64,000 bases of DNA from Fodinicola acaciae (GTDB taxonomy: Bacteria; Actinomycetota; Actinomycetes; Mycobacteriales; HKI-0501): positions 62,001-126,000 of the forward strand of contig NZ_WOTN01000003.1 of NCBI RefSeq assembly GCF_010993745.1, given 5' to 3'. A model generated the notes under the pieces. The model searched no databases. It was not told the origin of the DNA and was given only the letters and a program-made list of their open reading frames with translations. Shown here piece after piece: positions 35,006-42,988 of the stretch. Made by a program: the position numbers and the translations under genes. Numbering within the stretch: position 1 is the stretch's first letter; each line of letters starts with the position of its first letter.

Positions 35006-35746
35006 GTGCTGGTTTTGCTGCCACCGTCGGAGACCAAGGCGTCAGGCGGTCGTGGCCGTCCGCTGGATCTGGACAGGCTGTCCTGGCCGGAGCTCACCCC
35101 GGTCCGCCGCAAGCTCGCGGACGCGCTCGTCGAGCTGGCCGCCGACCTGCCGGCGAGCCTCGCGGCGCTGGAGCTGTCCGAGCGCCAGCTCGACGAGGTC
35201 GCGCGCAACGCCGTGCTGTGGGTCACGCCGACCATGCCGGCACTGCACAGATACACCGGTGTCCTGTACGACGCACTGGACCTCGGCACGTTCAGCCGGC
35301 AGGAACGGGTAAAAGCGCGCCGCCGGCTCGCGGTGGCGTCGGCGCTTTTCGGCATCGTCGGCGCCGCCGACCCGATCCCGGCATATCGACTGTCCGGCGG
35401 CAGCACGCTGCCGGCGATCGGCGGCCTGCGCGCCCTGTGGCGGCCGGTGCTGGAGCCGGTCCTGGCCGCGGTCGACGGCCTGGTCGTCGACCTGCGCTCC
35501 GGTGTGTACGCCGCGCTGGCGCCGGTCGCCGGCGCGGTGACCGTACGCGTCGTCACCGAGGACGACACCGGCCGGCGGCTGACCGTCAGCCACCACAACA
35601 AAATGTACAAAGGACGGCTCGCGGCGGCGCTGGTCCGCACCGGTCGCGAACCGTCCACTGTGGACGGTCTGGTGCGTACGCTGTCGCGGGCCGGGTTTCG
35701 CATCGAGCGATCCGGGACACACGACCTGGAGCTGCTGACCGATTAG
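35006..35746 (+). CDS. yaaA: YaaA family (peroxide stress, DUF328)
   Basis: 246 residues. The opening VLLPPSETK is the diagnostic motif of the YaaA/DUF328 family. GVLYDALDLGTF, RRLAVASALFGIV, DPIPAYRLSGG and the late SHHNKMYKGRLAAAL are further conserved blocks. E. coli YaaA binds DNA and lowers free iron damage under peroxide stress. GTG start at 35006; a longer frame upstream lies antisense-like to nothing convincing. 43 bases after the DinB-like gene. Confidence 0.9.
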   Translation: MLVLLPPSETKASGGRGRPLDLDRLSWPELTPVRRKLADALVELAADLPASLAALELSERQLDEVARNAVLWVTPTMPALHRYTGVLYDALDLGTFSRQERVKARRRLAVASALFGIVGAADPIPAYRLSGGSTLPAIGGLRALWRPVLEPVLAAVDGLVVDLRSGVYAALAPVAGAVTVRVVTEDDTGRRLTVSHHNKMYKGRLAAALVRTGREPSTVDGLVRTLSRAGFRIERSGTHDLELLTD

Positions 35747-35755
35747 GCTTGCCGC

Positions 35756-36457
35756 ATGCCGCTCACGATCGCCGTCGCTCAGCCGGAGTGCGTCGCGTAC
35801 GGCGTCACGAAAAACGCCGAGACGCATGCCGCGGTGATTCGCCAGGCGGATGCGCGGGTCGTGGTGTTTTCCGAGCTGTCGTTGACCGGATACGAGCTGG
35901 ACGCGCCGGCGATCGCCGCCGACGACCCGCGGCTGGCGCCGATGGTCGACGCGTGCGCCGCGACCGGATCGATCGCACTGGCCGGTGCTCCGCTGCGTGG
36001 CGACGGCGACACGGCACACATCGCGACGCTGGCGATCGACGGCTCCGGGGCTGCCGTCGCCTATCGCAAGATTCACCTTGGTGGCGGCGAAAAACGCTTC
36101 ACCGCCGGTGAGAAACCGGCCGTGCTGGCGGTCGACGGTTGGCGGCTCGGCCTGGCGATCTGCCGGGACACCGGCATCGCGCGGCATGCCGCCGACACCG
36201 CCGCTCTCGGCATCGACGCGTACGTCGCCGGGATCGTCGAGGACGACCTGCCTGCGCTGGACGACCGCGTCCGACGGATCACCACCGACCACAGCGTGTG
36301 GGTCGCGATCGCCAGCTTCGCCGGCCGCACCGGCGGCGGTTACGACCGGACACTCGGCCGGTCCGGGATCTGGTCGCCGGCCGGTGTCGCGGTCGCGCGC
36401 GCCGGCGCCGAGCCCGGCGAGTTCGTCCGCGCGGAGATCAGCCGACCTGCGACATGA
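35756..36457 (+). CDS. Carbon-nitrogen hydrolase (nitrilase superfamily)
   Basis: 233 residues, shorter than the usual 260-290. The Glu-Lys-Cys triad is visible: E40 in VVFSELSLTGYE, K105 in AYRKIHLGGGEKRF and C136 in LAICRDTGIA. Members hydrolyse amides or nitriles, such as omega-amides or N-carbamoyl compounds; the substrate is unknown. It starts nine bases after yaaA and overlaps the convergent VOC gene by 20 bases. Confidence 0.88.
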   Translation: MPLTIAVAQPECVAYGVTKNAETHAAVIRQADARVVVFSELSLTGYELDAPAIAADDPRLAPMVDACAATGSIALAGAPLRGDGDTAHIATLAIDGSGAAVAYRKIHLGGGEKRFTAGEKPAVLAVDGWRLGLAICRDTGIARHAADTAALGIDAYVAGIVEDDLPALDDRVRRITTDHSVWVAIASFAGRTGGGYDRTLGRSGIWSPAGVAVARAGAEPGEFVRAEISRPAT

Positions 36458-36797
36458 TCGCCAGCGGATGGCCGTCCGGATCGGCGAAGAAAGCCATCCA
36501 CTCCTGCACGCCGGATTCGTGCCGGAAGATCATCTGCGGCGGCCGGATGAACTCGACACCGCGCGTACGCAGGTCGTCGTAGGCCGCCTGGATGTCCTCG
36601 ACCCGGAAATAGAGCACCGACTGCTCGTCTTTCGGCTGGTCGGCGCGGCTGAGGAACAGCCGCGTCCCGGCGCAGTCGAAGAAGGCCAGATCGCCGAAGG
36701 TGTAGAGGTGCGGCAGGCCGAGCACCTCGCCATACCAGGTGACGGCTCGCGGGATGTCGCTGACCGTACGGGAAACCTGGCCGAGCTCACCGAGCAT
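36438..36797 (-). CDS. VOC-family (glyoxalase-like) protein
   Basis: 119 residues, a single vicinal-oxygen-chelate unit made of two beta-alpha-beta-beta-beta modules: LGQVSRTVSDIPRAVTWYGEVLGLP, then VLYFRVEDIQAAYDDLRTRGV, ending in FFADPDGHPLAIM. Metal ligands are His/Glu at these module edges. It may act as an isomerase, dioxygenase or drug-binding protein. AGGAG six bases before the ATG at 36797. Confidence 0.88.
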   Translation of the reverse strand: MLGELGQVSRTVSDIPRAVTWYGEVLGLPHLYTFGDLAFFDCAGTRLFLSRADQPKDEQSVLYFRVEDIQAAYDDLRTRGVEFIRPPQMIFRHESGVQEWMAFFADPDGHPLAIMSQVG

Positions 36798-36832
36798 GAC
36801 CGCTCCTCTCGCCGCGACCAGGTTAGCGGCGG

Positions 36833-38053
36833 CTACCAGCGCACGGGGAGAGCCTGCAGGCCGAAGACGGCCGCGTTGTACTTGAACGGCAGCTCGGCGA
36901 CCGGCGCGTCGAGCGCCAGCGCCGGCACGCGGTCGAAGAGCGTACGCAACGCGGTGTCGATCTCCGCACGCGCCAGGTTCTGGCCCAGACACTGGTGAAT
37001 TCCATAGCCGAAGGCCACGTGCCGGCGGCCCGACCGGTGGATGTCGAAGTCGTCCGGCCGCTCGAAGGCCCGCTCGTCGCGGTTGGCCGAGGCTGCCAAC
37101 ACGAAGACCGCCTCGCCGGCCTTGATGGTCTGGCCGCCGATCTGGATGTCCTCCACCGCCATCCGGTCGAAAGCGGCCCAGTCGACGATCGAGTGGAAGC
37201 GCAGCAGCTCCTCGACCGTGCCAGACCATTGCCGCGGATCGCCGGTGAGCTCCGCGAGCGTTTCCGGCCGTTCGATCAGGGTCAGCGCGCCGAGCGAGAG
37301 CAGATTGGCGGTGGTCTCGTGACCGGCCACGAGCAGCAGAAACGCCATGCCGACCAGCGCGTCGCGGTCGAGCTGGCCGGTCCGCAGCCGCTCGGTGACC
37401 AGCCGGCCGATCAGGTTGTCACCGGGCTCGCGCTCGGCGGCAGCGACCAGATCGTCGAGATACTGCCGGATCTCGGCTATCGCCTGGAAGCCTTCGGTCG
37501 GGTCGGCGTCGAGCTGGACGAACTTCTGCGTGCGCGACTGGAAGAAGTCGTGGTCCGCGTACGGCACGCCGAGCAGCTGGCAGATCACCAGCGACGGCAC
37601 CGGCAGGCAGAAGGCCTTGACCAGGTCGGCCGGTGAGCCGGCGGCGAGCATGTCGTCGATCAGGCCGTCGACCGTACGCTGGATGCCTGGCTGCATCTTT
37701 TTCAGTCGTGGCACGGAAAACTCGGAGATCAGCATCCGGCGCAGCACGTCGTGCTCCGGTGGGTCCATGTCGATGAAGAAGCCGGCGCTGAGCGGCCTGG
37801 CCGTCGGTTCGTCGTCCATCACCCGCGGAAAGTCCGGCCGGCTGCTGTCGGTGCTGATCCGGCGGTCGGTCAGCACCTGCTGCGCCTCGGCGTGCCGGGT
37901 CACCACCCAGCCGGTCAGGCCGTTCGGAAACAACACTCGCACGACCGGACCGGCCGCACGCAGCGCCGCGTACTCGGCCGGCGGCTCGTACGGACAGCGG
38001 CGCATCATCGGAAAGGTCTGCGTGGCACCCGTGTCGGGCTGGATCGTCGTCAT
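36833..38053 (-). CDS. Cytochrome P450
   Basis: 406 residues, soluble bacterial class. I-helix AGHETTANLLS holds the oxygen-activation Glu-Thr. The K-helix E-x-x-R is in VEELLRFHS. The heme loop is FGYGIHQCLGQNLARAEI with the thiolate Cys. The N-terminus PMMRRCPYEPP is typical of actinomycete CYP105/CYP107-like enzymes. No ferredoxin gene adjoins. Expression is probably controlled by the divergent TetR gene through the perfect dyad at 38079-38112. Substrate unknown. Confidence 0.94.
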   Translation of the reverse strand: MTTIQPDTGATQTFPMMRRCPYEPPAEYAALRAAGPVVRVLFPNGLTGWVVTRHAEAQQVLTDRRISTDSSRPDFPRVMDDEPTARPLSAGFFIDMDPPEHDVLRRMLISEFSVPRLKKMQPGIQRTVDGLIDDMLAAGSPADLVKAFCLPVPSLVICQLLGVPYADHDFFQSRTQKFVQLDADPTEGFQAIAEIRQYLDDLVAAAEREPGDNLIGRLVTERLRTGQLDRDALVGMAFLLLVAGHETTANLLSLGALTLIERPETLAELTGDPRQWSGTVEELLRFHSIVDWAAFDRMAVEDIQIGGQTIKAGEAVFVLAASANRDERAFERPDDFDIHRSGRRHVAFGYGIHQCLGQNLARAEIDTALRTLFDRVPALALDAPVAELPFKYNAAVFGLQALPVRW

Positions 38054-38078
38054 AATGTGGCCTCTGGAAGGAGTCGCC

Positions 38079-38112
38079 TTGATTGCTTACTTACACGAAA
38101 GTAAGCAATCAA
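38079..38112. promoter_or_regulatory. Perfect 34-bp dyad, likely TetR operator
   Basis: Arms TTGATTGCTTACTT and AAGTAAGCAATCAA are perfect complements around ACACGA, between the starts of the P450 gene (38053) and the TetR gene (38149). AT-rich and strongly symmetrical, it is the best operator in the window and should control both genes. Confidence 0.9.
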
Positions 38113-38148
38113 TCAGCCGGCGTCAAGGGACCGAACAGGCAGGAGCGG

Positions 38149-38709
38149 ATGAGCGGCCGCCGTACCGACACCCGTGAACGGATCCAGCAGGTGGCGCTGG
38201 AACTGTTCTCCGAGCGCGGCTATGACAAGACCTCGCTGCGCGAGGTCGCCGAGCGGCTGGAGATCACCAGGCCGGCGCTCTACTACCACTTCCGCACGAA
38301 GGAAGACATCCTGGTGAGCGTCATCGACGACCTGAACGCGTCGATGGACGAGCTCATTGCCTGGGCCGCTGACCAGCCGCGCGACCGGGCCGGCCGGCTG
38401 GCCACGCTGCGACGCGTCAGCGCGCTGCTCAACGACAAGTGGCGGCCGATCCTGCGCTTCGCTCAGCTCAACCAGAACGCGATGCGGGACCTGCACAGCG
38501 GCATGCAGATGGAAGACCGCATGCTGTCGTTGATCTCGATGGTCGCCGACCCGGACAGTCCCCCGGAGCGGCAGTTCGAGTCGTGGCTGGCGATCATCGC
38601 GCTGCTGATGGGGACGATGCCGTTCGTCGTCCCGGCTCTGCGGGACGACGAACGCGCGCGGATCGCCATGGAAACGGCGATCCGGCTGATCGATCAACCC
38701 AAGGCCTGA
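38149..38709 (+). CDS. TetR-family regulator of the P450 gene
   Basis: 186 residues. HTH: RERIQQVALELFSERGYDKTSLREVAERLEITRPALYYHFRTKEDIL (residues 9-55), represented by LFSERGYDKTSL and ALYYHF. The C-terminal helical domain has the usual ligand pocket helices. AGGAG six bases before the ATG. It overlaps the convergent acetyltransferase by 16 bases. With the dyad upstream it most likely represses itself and the P450. Confidence 0.92.
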   Translation: MSGRRTDTRERIQQVALELFSERGYDKTSLREVAERLEITRPALYYHFRTKEDILVSVIDDLNASMDELIAWAADQPRDRAGRLATLRRVSALLNDKWRPILRFAQLNQNAMRDLHSGMQMEDRMLSLISMVADPDSPPERQFESWLAIIALLMGTMPFVVPALRDDERARIAMETAIRLIDQPKA

Positions 38710-39494
38710 TTCATCGGCGCGAAAATCCGGTCACGCTCACCCGGCCACTGTCCATTGTGGATCATCAGCGGCGCCTCGTTCACGGCCTCCGGACCGTGCG
38801 CGCCGACCCAGTCGCACAGCCATGGATGCCGGTGGTCGACGTCGATCCTGACCGGTCCTCGCCACCGCTCGGTCAGCGCGGCGACAAGCGACGCGGCGGT
38901 GCGTACGTCCGGCGCGACCACCGGACCGACGACCAAGGTGTCCACATTGGACCAGGCGGCGCCGTACGCGTTGTCCGTCGCCAAAAATCGATCGGCGTTG
39001 CCGGCCAGCCATCGCAATGCCGGCGCGCGGTCGGCGCCGTACGCCGCCAGATCCAACGCGCCTACGCTGGTGGCAGCCGGCAGCTCTTCGGTCGCGTCGG
39101 CCTGAAACTCGCCGACGAAGGTCGTCACCGCGCCTGCGACGCGGAAGCCGATCCTTTCGTACAATGGCCGACCTTGCGTTGTGGCGTAAAGGAAAACCGT
39201 GGCGCCGCCAGCCGTTGCCAGCAGGTGCTCCATCAGCCGCCGGCCGAGGCCGCGCCGGCCGAAGCGCTCGGCGGTCAGCAACATGCCGATCGCCGCCAAC
39301 TCGCCGCCGTAGCGGGTCAACGTGCCGGTGGCGGCCAGGCCGCCATCCGGCGCGTCGATGCCGAAGACCTCGCCGACGTCGAACATCATCGGCCACTTGC
39401 GGTCGTCGGGCGGCCAGTCGCGGTCCGCCGCCAGCGCTTGGCAGGCCGGCAGGTCGGCGGGCGTCAGGCGGCGCAGGCTCCAGTCAGCGGTCAA
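38694..39494 (-). CDS. GNAT acetyltransferase with second acetyltransferase-like domain
   Basis: 266 residues. The N-terminal GNAT domain (residues 5-130) shows LLTAERFGRRGLGRRLMEHLL (acetyl-CoA loop) and FLYATTQGRPLYERIGFRV. The C-terminal part (LRWLAGNADRFLATDNAYGAAW) resembles the second domain of YitH/HolE-like acetyltransferases. The start is TTG at 39494, which overlaps the upstream PPOX-like gene by 11 bases; no better start is in frame. TTG starts are rare, so the N-terminus is uncertain. Confidence 0.78.
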   Translation of the reverse strand: MTADWSLRRLTPADLPACQALAADRDWPPDDRKWPMMFDVGEVFGIDAPDGGLAATGTLTRYGGELAAIGMLLTAERFGRRGLGRRLMEHLLATAGGATVFLYATTQGRPLYERIGFRVAGAVTTFVGEFQADATEELPAATSVGALDLAAYGADRAPALRWLAGNADRFLATDNAYGAAWSNVDTLVVGPVVAPDVRTAASLVAALTERWRGPVRIDVDHRHPWLCDWVGAHGPEAVNEAPLMIHNGQWPGERDRIFAPMNQALG

Positions 39495-39885
39495 CGGCGT
39501 AGCCGGTCACCCTGGTCGGCGTGACGCGTACGATCACGCGGACGAAACCCTCCGGATCGGGGTCCTTCGGTTTTCCGTCGTATTTCCAGGAAAGCTTGTC
39601 GTCGAAGGCGAAGGCGTCCTGCTCGGTGATCGTCGCCGTGCCGCGGATTTCCGCGTAGTTTTCCGGATCGCGCAGGTCGAAGACAGTGATGCTGACCCGC
39701 GGGTCGCGCCGCAGGTTGAGGTCCTTGCGCCGGCCGGCGACCGTACAGAACAGCACGTCGTCGCCGTCGCGGTCGATCCACATCGGCGAGGTCTGCGGCG
39801 CGCCGTCGGGATTCACCGTGGCAAGCACGGCGTAGTTCCTGCCGTCGACCAGCGCGCGGACCTTGTCGTTCAACGTCACTGCCAT
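39484..39885 (-). CDS. PPOX-class F420-dependent flavin/deazaflavin oxidoreductase
   Basis: 133 residues with the split-barrel fold of pyridoxamine-phosphate-oxidase-like proteins. VRALVDGRNYAVLATVNPDGAPQTSPMWIDRDGDDVLF and RRDPRVSITVFD are family blocks. In actinobacteria these small members usually bind F420 and reduce biliverdin or other substrates. It lies nine bases after the DUF1579-like gene and overlaps the acetyltransferase downstream. Confidence 0.88.
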   Translation of the reverse strand: MAVTLNDKVRALVDGRNYAVLATVNPDGAPQTSPMWIDRDGDDVLFCTVAGRRKDLNLRRDPRVSITVFDLRDPENYAEIRGTATITEQDAFAFDDKLSWKYDGKPKDPDPEGFVRVIVRVTPTRVTGYAVDR

Positions 39886-39894
39886 GACGGCAGC

Positions 39895-40377
39895 TTAGGC
39901 GCGGGACAACTCCATGATCCAGTTCGTTTCCCAGTCCTGGCCGCCGTCCGCCGAGAACGCCTGCTGCCAGCGCGCGCTCCTGTCGGTGATGTCCGACCAG
40001 GTGTAGCGAACCAGGATCGGCCTGCCGTCGTAGGTGTCCTCGCCGTAGAAGAGCCCCACTCCGTCCTGGAACCCGCCGCGTACCGGACTCGGCTCGAAGC
40101 GACCGAACCGGCTGTTGGCCCAGTCGATCGTCCACTGGCGCTTCTCGGGGTCGAACAACCGCACGGACATGCCGGAAAAGCCGCGGTCAGGCGCCTGGAA
40201 CTCGTCGATGCTGACCGCACTGCCGGTGCCTTCGAACAGTTTCCAGGCCCTGGCTCGGCTGGGGAACTCGTCCCATTCGTTCCCACCGGACAGGATCGCC
40301 GTCAGCTTGCGGTTGTGCACTGTCCAGGTGCCTGGCAGGAAGTCGAAGTCGGCCGGCGAGCCCTTGATCTCGAACAT
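39895..40377 (-). CDS. DUF1579-like calycin-fold protein
   Basis: 160 residues. FDFLPGTWTVHNRKL is the typical opening of DUF1579-like lipocalin-fold proteins, with repeated Trp-rich strands (WTIDWANSRFG, YTWSDITDRSARWQQAF, NWIMELS). Function unknown; small-molecule binding is plausible. It heads a minus-strand run with the PPOX protein and the acetyltransferase, and is divergent from the WYL regulator, which probably controls it. Confidence 0.75.
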   Translation of the reverse strand: MFEIKGSPADFDFLPGTWTVHNRKLTAILSGGNEWDEFPSRARAWKLFEGTGSAVSIDEFQAPDRGFSGMSVRLFDPEKRQWTIDWANSRFGRFEPSPVRGGFQDGVGLFYGEDTYDGRPILVRYTWSDITDRSARWQQAFSADGGQDWETNWIMELSRA

Positions 40378-40420
40378 GTGAGCCTTTCGTGTCGTTGGTG
40401 GACGTCAGCCTGGCCGCCAT

Positions 40421-40455
40421 CACTGCCATCTACTGTCAGTGGTCCGCGGTATTTT
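40421..40455. promoter_or_regulatory. Dyad and -10 upstream of the WYL regulator
   Basis: ACTGCCA and TGTCAGT form a 7-bp dyad with one mismatch at 40422-40440. TATTTT at 40450-40455 is a good -10 for the WYL gene and lies only six bases before its GTG at 40462, so the message may be leaderless. Both lie in the 84-base divergent gap. Confidence 0.4.
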
Positions 40456-40461
40456 GCCGAA

Positions 40462-41451
40462 GTGCGTGCGAGCCGACTGGTGTCACTGCTTCTGCTGCTG
40501 CAAAACCGTGGACAGCTGACCGCGCAGCAGCTGGCAGACGAGCTTGAGGTGTCGATCCGGACGATTTATCGGGACATCGAGGCGTTGTCGGCCTCCGGCG
40601 TGCCGGTCTACGGCGAGGGTGGGCCGAGCGGCGGCTATCGGCTGGTGGCCGGTTATCGGACCCGGCTGACCGGGTTGACCGGCGCGGAGGCCGAGTCGCT
40701 GTTCCTGTCCGGTGTGCCGGTGGCCGCCGCCGAGCTGGGGCTTGGCTCGATGCTGGCGGCCGCCGAGCTCAAGCTGCTGGCCGCGTTGCCCGCGGAGTTG
40801 CGGGATCGCGCCGGTCAGATCCGGCAGCGGTTTCACCTGGACGTGCCGGGATGGTTTCGGGAGGCCGAGCCGACGCCGTTCCTGGCGGCCGTCGCCGACG
40901 CGGTGTGGAAGCAGCAGCGCGTACGCGTGGACTACGAGCGGTGGTCGGGCCGGGTCGTGCGTACGCTCGAACCGCTTGGCGTCGTGCTGAAAGCCGGACT
41001 TTGGTATGTGGTGGCGGCTTGTCGTGGCGAGGTGCGGACGTATCGGGTGGCCAGCATCCTCGGCCTGGAGACGCTCGACGAGGTTTTCCAGCGGCCTGAG
41101 GGTTTCGACCTGCCGGCGTACTGGTCGGCGTGGGCTCGGCGTTACGAGGCCAGCGTGCACGAAGGCGAGGCGGTCGTCCGGCTGTCGATCGAGGCCGTCG
41201 CCAAGGTGCCGATGGTGCTTGGCCGAGCGGTCGCCGATGCCGTGGAGCTGACCGGTGTGGCGGACGGCGACGGCTTCGTACGCGCGAGGATTCCGGTCGA
41301 GAAACCGGCGGTCGCACACGATTTCCTGCTGAAGCTCGGCGCCGGCGTCGAGGTGCTGGAGCCGGCGGAGCTGCGCGGACTCATGGCCGCCACCGCGCGA
41401 AAACTCGCCGAGGCCTATCGGGTGGCGCCGACGACGGCCCAGTTGCCGTAA
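40462..41451 (+). CDS. WYL-domain transcription regulator (YafY/DeoR type)
   Basis: 329 residues. N-terminal winged helix SRLVSLLLLLQNRGQLTAQQLADEL, SIRTIYRDIEALSASGVPVYGE and GGYRLV; then a WYL domain with RVDYERWSGRVVRTLEPLGVVLKAGLWYVVA, where the central motif reads GLWYVVA, and a C-terminal helical WCX-like part. WYL domains sense small ligands or nucleic acids. GTG at 40462, six bases after a -10. It overlaps the MATE gene, convergently, by 37 bases. Confidence 0.9.
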   Translation: MRASRLVSLLLLLQNRGQLTAQQLADELEVSIRTIYRDIEALSASGVPVYGEGGPSGGYRLVAGYRTRLTGLTGAEAESLFLSGVPVAAAELGLGSMLAAAELKLLAALPAELRDRAGQIRQRFHLDVPGWFREAEPTPFLAAVADAVWKQQRVRVDYERWSGRVVRTLEPLGVVLKAGLWYVVAACRGEVRTYRVASILGLETLDEVFQRPEGFDLPAYWSAWARRYEASVHEGEAVVRLSIEAVAKVPMVLGRAVADAVELTGVADGDGFVRARIPVEKPAVAHDFLLKLGAGVEVLEPAELRGLMAATARKLAEAYRVAPTTAQLP

Positions 41452-42725
41452 CGCTGGCGAGCCAGCAGCGCGACCAGCCGCACCAGCATCATCAGCGACA
41501 GGCCGGACCAGATGCCGACCAGGCCCCAGCCGAAGAACAGCGACAACAAAATCAGGGGCAGATAACCCAAAAACGCCGCCGCGACCGTCGTCGTACGCAG
41601 ATAGGCGGCGTCGCCGGCGCCGAGGAACACGCCGTCGAGCGCGAAGACGACGCCGGCGATCGGCTGCAGCACAACGAAAAACCACCAGGCCAGCGGAATC
41701 TGCTCAAGCACGCCGGTGTCGGAGGTGAACGCCTGCGGCAGAATGCCGGCCAGAGCCGCGAAAACGACGCCGACGGCGGTGCCGAGCAGCAGGCCGTAGG
41801 CGGTGATCCGCCGGGCCGCCTGTTTGGCCAGCGGCGCGTCGCCAGAGCCGAGCGCCGCGCCGACCAGCGACTGCGCGGCGATGGCGAGCGAGTCCAGGAC
41901 CATCGCGAGAAATCCGTACAGCTGCAACACCACCTGGTGCGCGGCCGCCGCCTCGGCGGACGTACGCGCCGCGACCGAGGTGGCCGCGACGCCGGTGACC
42001 TGGAAGGCCAGCGAGCGGATCACCAGGTCACGACCGACCTTCAGCTGCGCGACCATCGTTTTCGCGTGTGGTCGCAACGAAACGTGCTCGGTGGTGAGCG
42101 CGCGGAGGAACAGCGCGGCGCCGACCAACTGGCAGACGACGTTGGCGACCGCGGAGCCTTCCAGGCCCCAGCCGACCGGATAGACCAGGATCGGACACAG
42201 GATCGCCGACGCGACGTTCGCGGCGAGCACGTAGCGGAGCGGCTTGACGGTGTCCTGGACGCCGCGCATCCAGCCGTTGCCGGCCATCGTGACCAACACG
42301 AGCGGAGCACCAAGCAACGCGATCCGCAGCCAGCCGGTCGCCGCCGCCGCGACCGGTCCGTCACCGGCCAGCGCGCGGGTCACCGGACCGGCCAGCAGCT
42401 CACCGATGACCAGCAGGATCACGCCGATCGCGAGCGCCAGCCAGGTCGCCTGTACGCCTTCGGCCACCGCCTCCGACCGCCGGCCGGCACCGTGCAGGCG
42501 CGCGGTGCGCGCGGTGGTGCCGTAGGAGAGGAAGGTCAGCTGGCTGGACACCAGCGTGAACAGGACACCGCCGAGCGACAGGCCGGCCAGCGGCACGGCA
42601 CCGAGGTGGCCGACCACCGCCGTGTCGACCAGCACGTACAACGGCTCGGCGGCGAGCACCCCGAGCGCCGGGACCGCCAGCGCGAGCACACGACGCGGCC
42701 CTGCGTCCACCTGGGTGGCGGTCAT
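41415..42725 (-). CDS. MATE-family efflux transporter (DinF-like)
   Basis: 436 residues with 12 hydrophobic helices arranged as two similar six-helix halves, each beginning with RVLALAVPALGVL- or LVIRSLAFQVTG-like stretches. This is the NorM/DinF layout, using an ion gradient to export organic cations or other drugs. ATG at 42725 with GAGGAG nearby. The 263-base gap upstream, before xerC, holds palindromic repeat copy C and no gene. Confidence 0.9.
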   Translation of the reverse strand: MTATQVDAGPRRVLALAVPALGVLAAEPLYVLVDTAVVGHLGAVPLAGLSLGGVLFTLVSSQLTFLSYGTTARTARLHGAGRRSEAVAEGVQATWLALAIGVILLVIGELLAGPVTRALAGDGPVAAAATGWLRIALLGAPLVLVTMAGNGWMRGVQDTVKPLRYVLAANVASAILCPILVYPVGWGLEGSAVANVVCQLVGAALFLRALTTEHVSLRPHAKTMVAQLKVGRDLVIRSLAFQVTGVAATSVAARTSAEAAAAHQVVLQLYGFLAMVLDSLAIAAQSLVGAALGSGDAPLAKQAARRITAYGLLLGTAVGVVFAALAGILPQAFTSDTGVLEQIPLAWWFFVVLQPIAGVVFALDGVFLGAGDAAYLRTTTVAAAFLGYLPLILLSLFFGWGLVGIWSGLSLMMLVRLVALLARQRYGNWAVVGATR

Positions 42726-42828
42726 CGACTCCTCTAACCGTAAGGGGCAGATGTGCTTTCTACCCCTGACACGCTAACACGCCGTCCACCACCTGCCGCC
42801 TCCCCATGTGGCCACCGCGACACGGCCG

Positions 42829-42960
42829 GAAAATGGACCCCCGAAACCAGTCTTCGCCGCGCGTACGACATTTCCTGCCCGCTCCGCATCTGCGGCCCGC
42901 TCCGCGGGGTCGCCGAAACTGTCCGCCGGTGGAGGCAACGTGGAACCCATCGGGGGGACC
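42829..42960. repeat. Palindromic intergenic repeat, copy C (two separated arms)
   Basis: Two arms of the repeat family occur in order: AAATGGACCCCCGAAACCAG, then TCTTC and GCGTACGACATTTC (right-arm type, 42831-42873), and, 36 bases later, GGTCGCCGAAACTGTC, GGTGGAGGCAACGTGGAACCC and CGGGGGGACC (left-arm type, 42908-42960). The arms do not form one hairpin here, so this is either two solo arms or a rearranged copy. Confidence 0.65.
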
Positions 42961-42988
42961 AAAAGTGACTACGCGTGTGAGCAGATGG

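Noticed and set aside
36833-38709. Secondary-metabolite cluster around the P450
   Set aside because: No polyketide, peptide synthetase or tailoring set adjoins; only a regulator and unrelated small genes.
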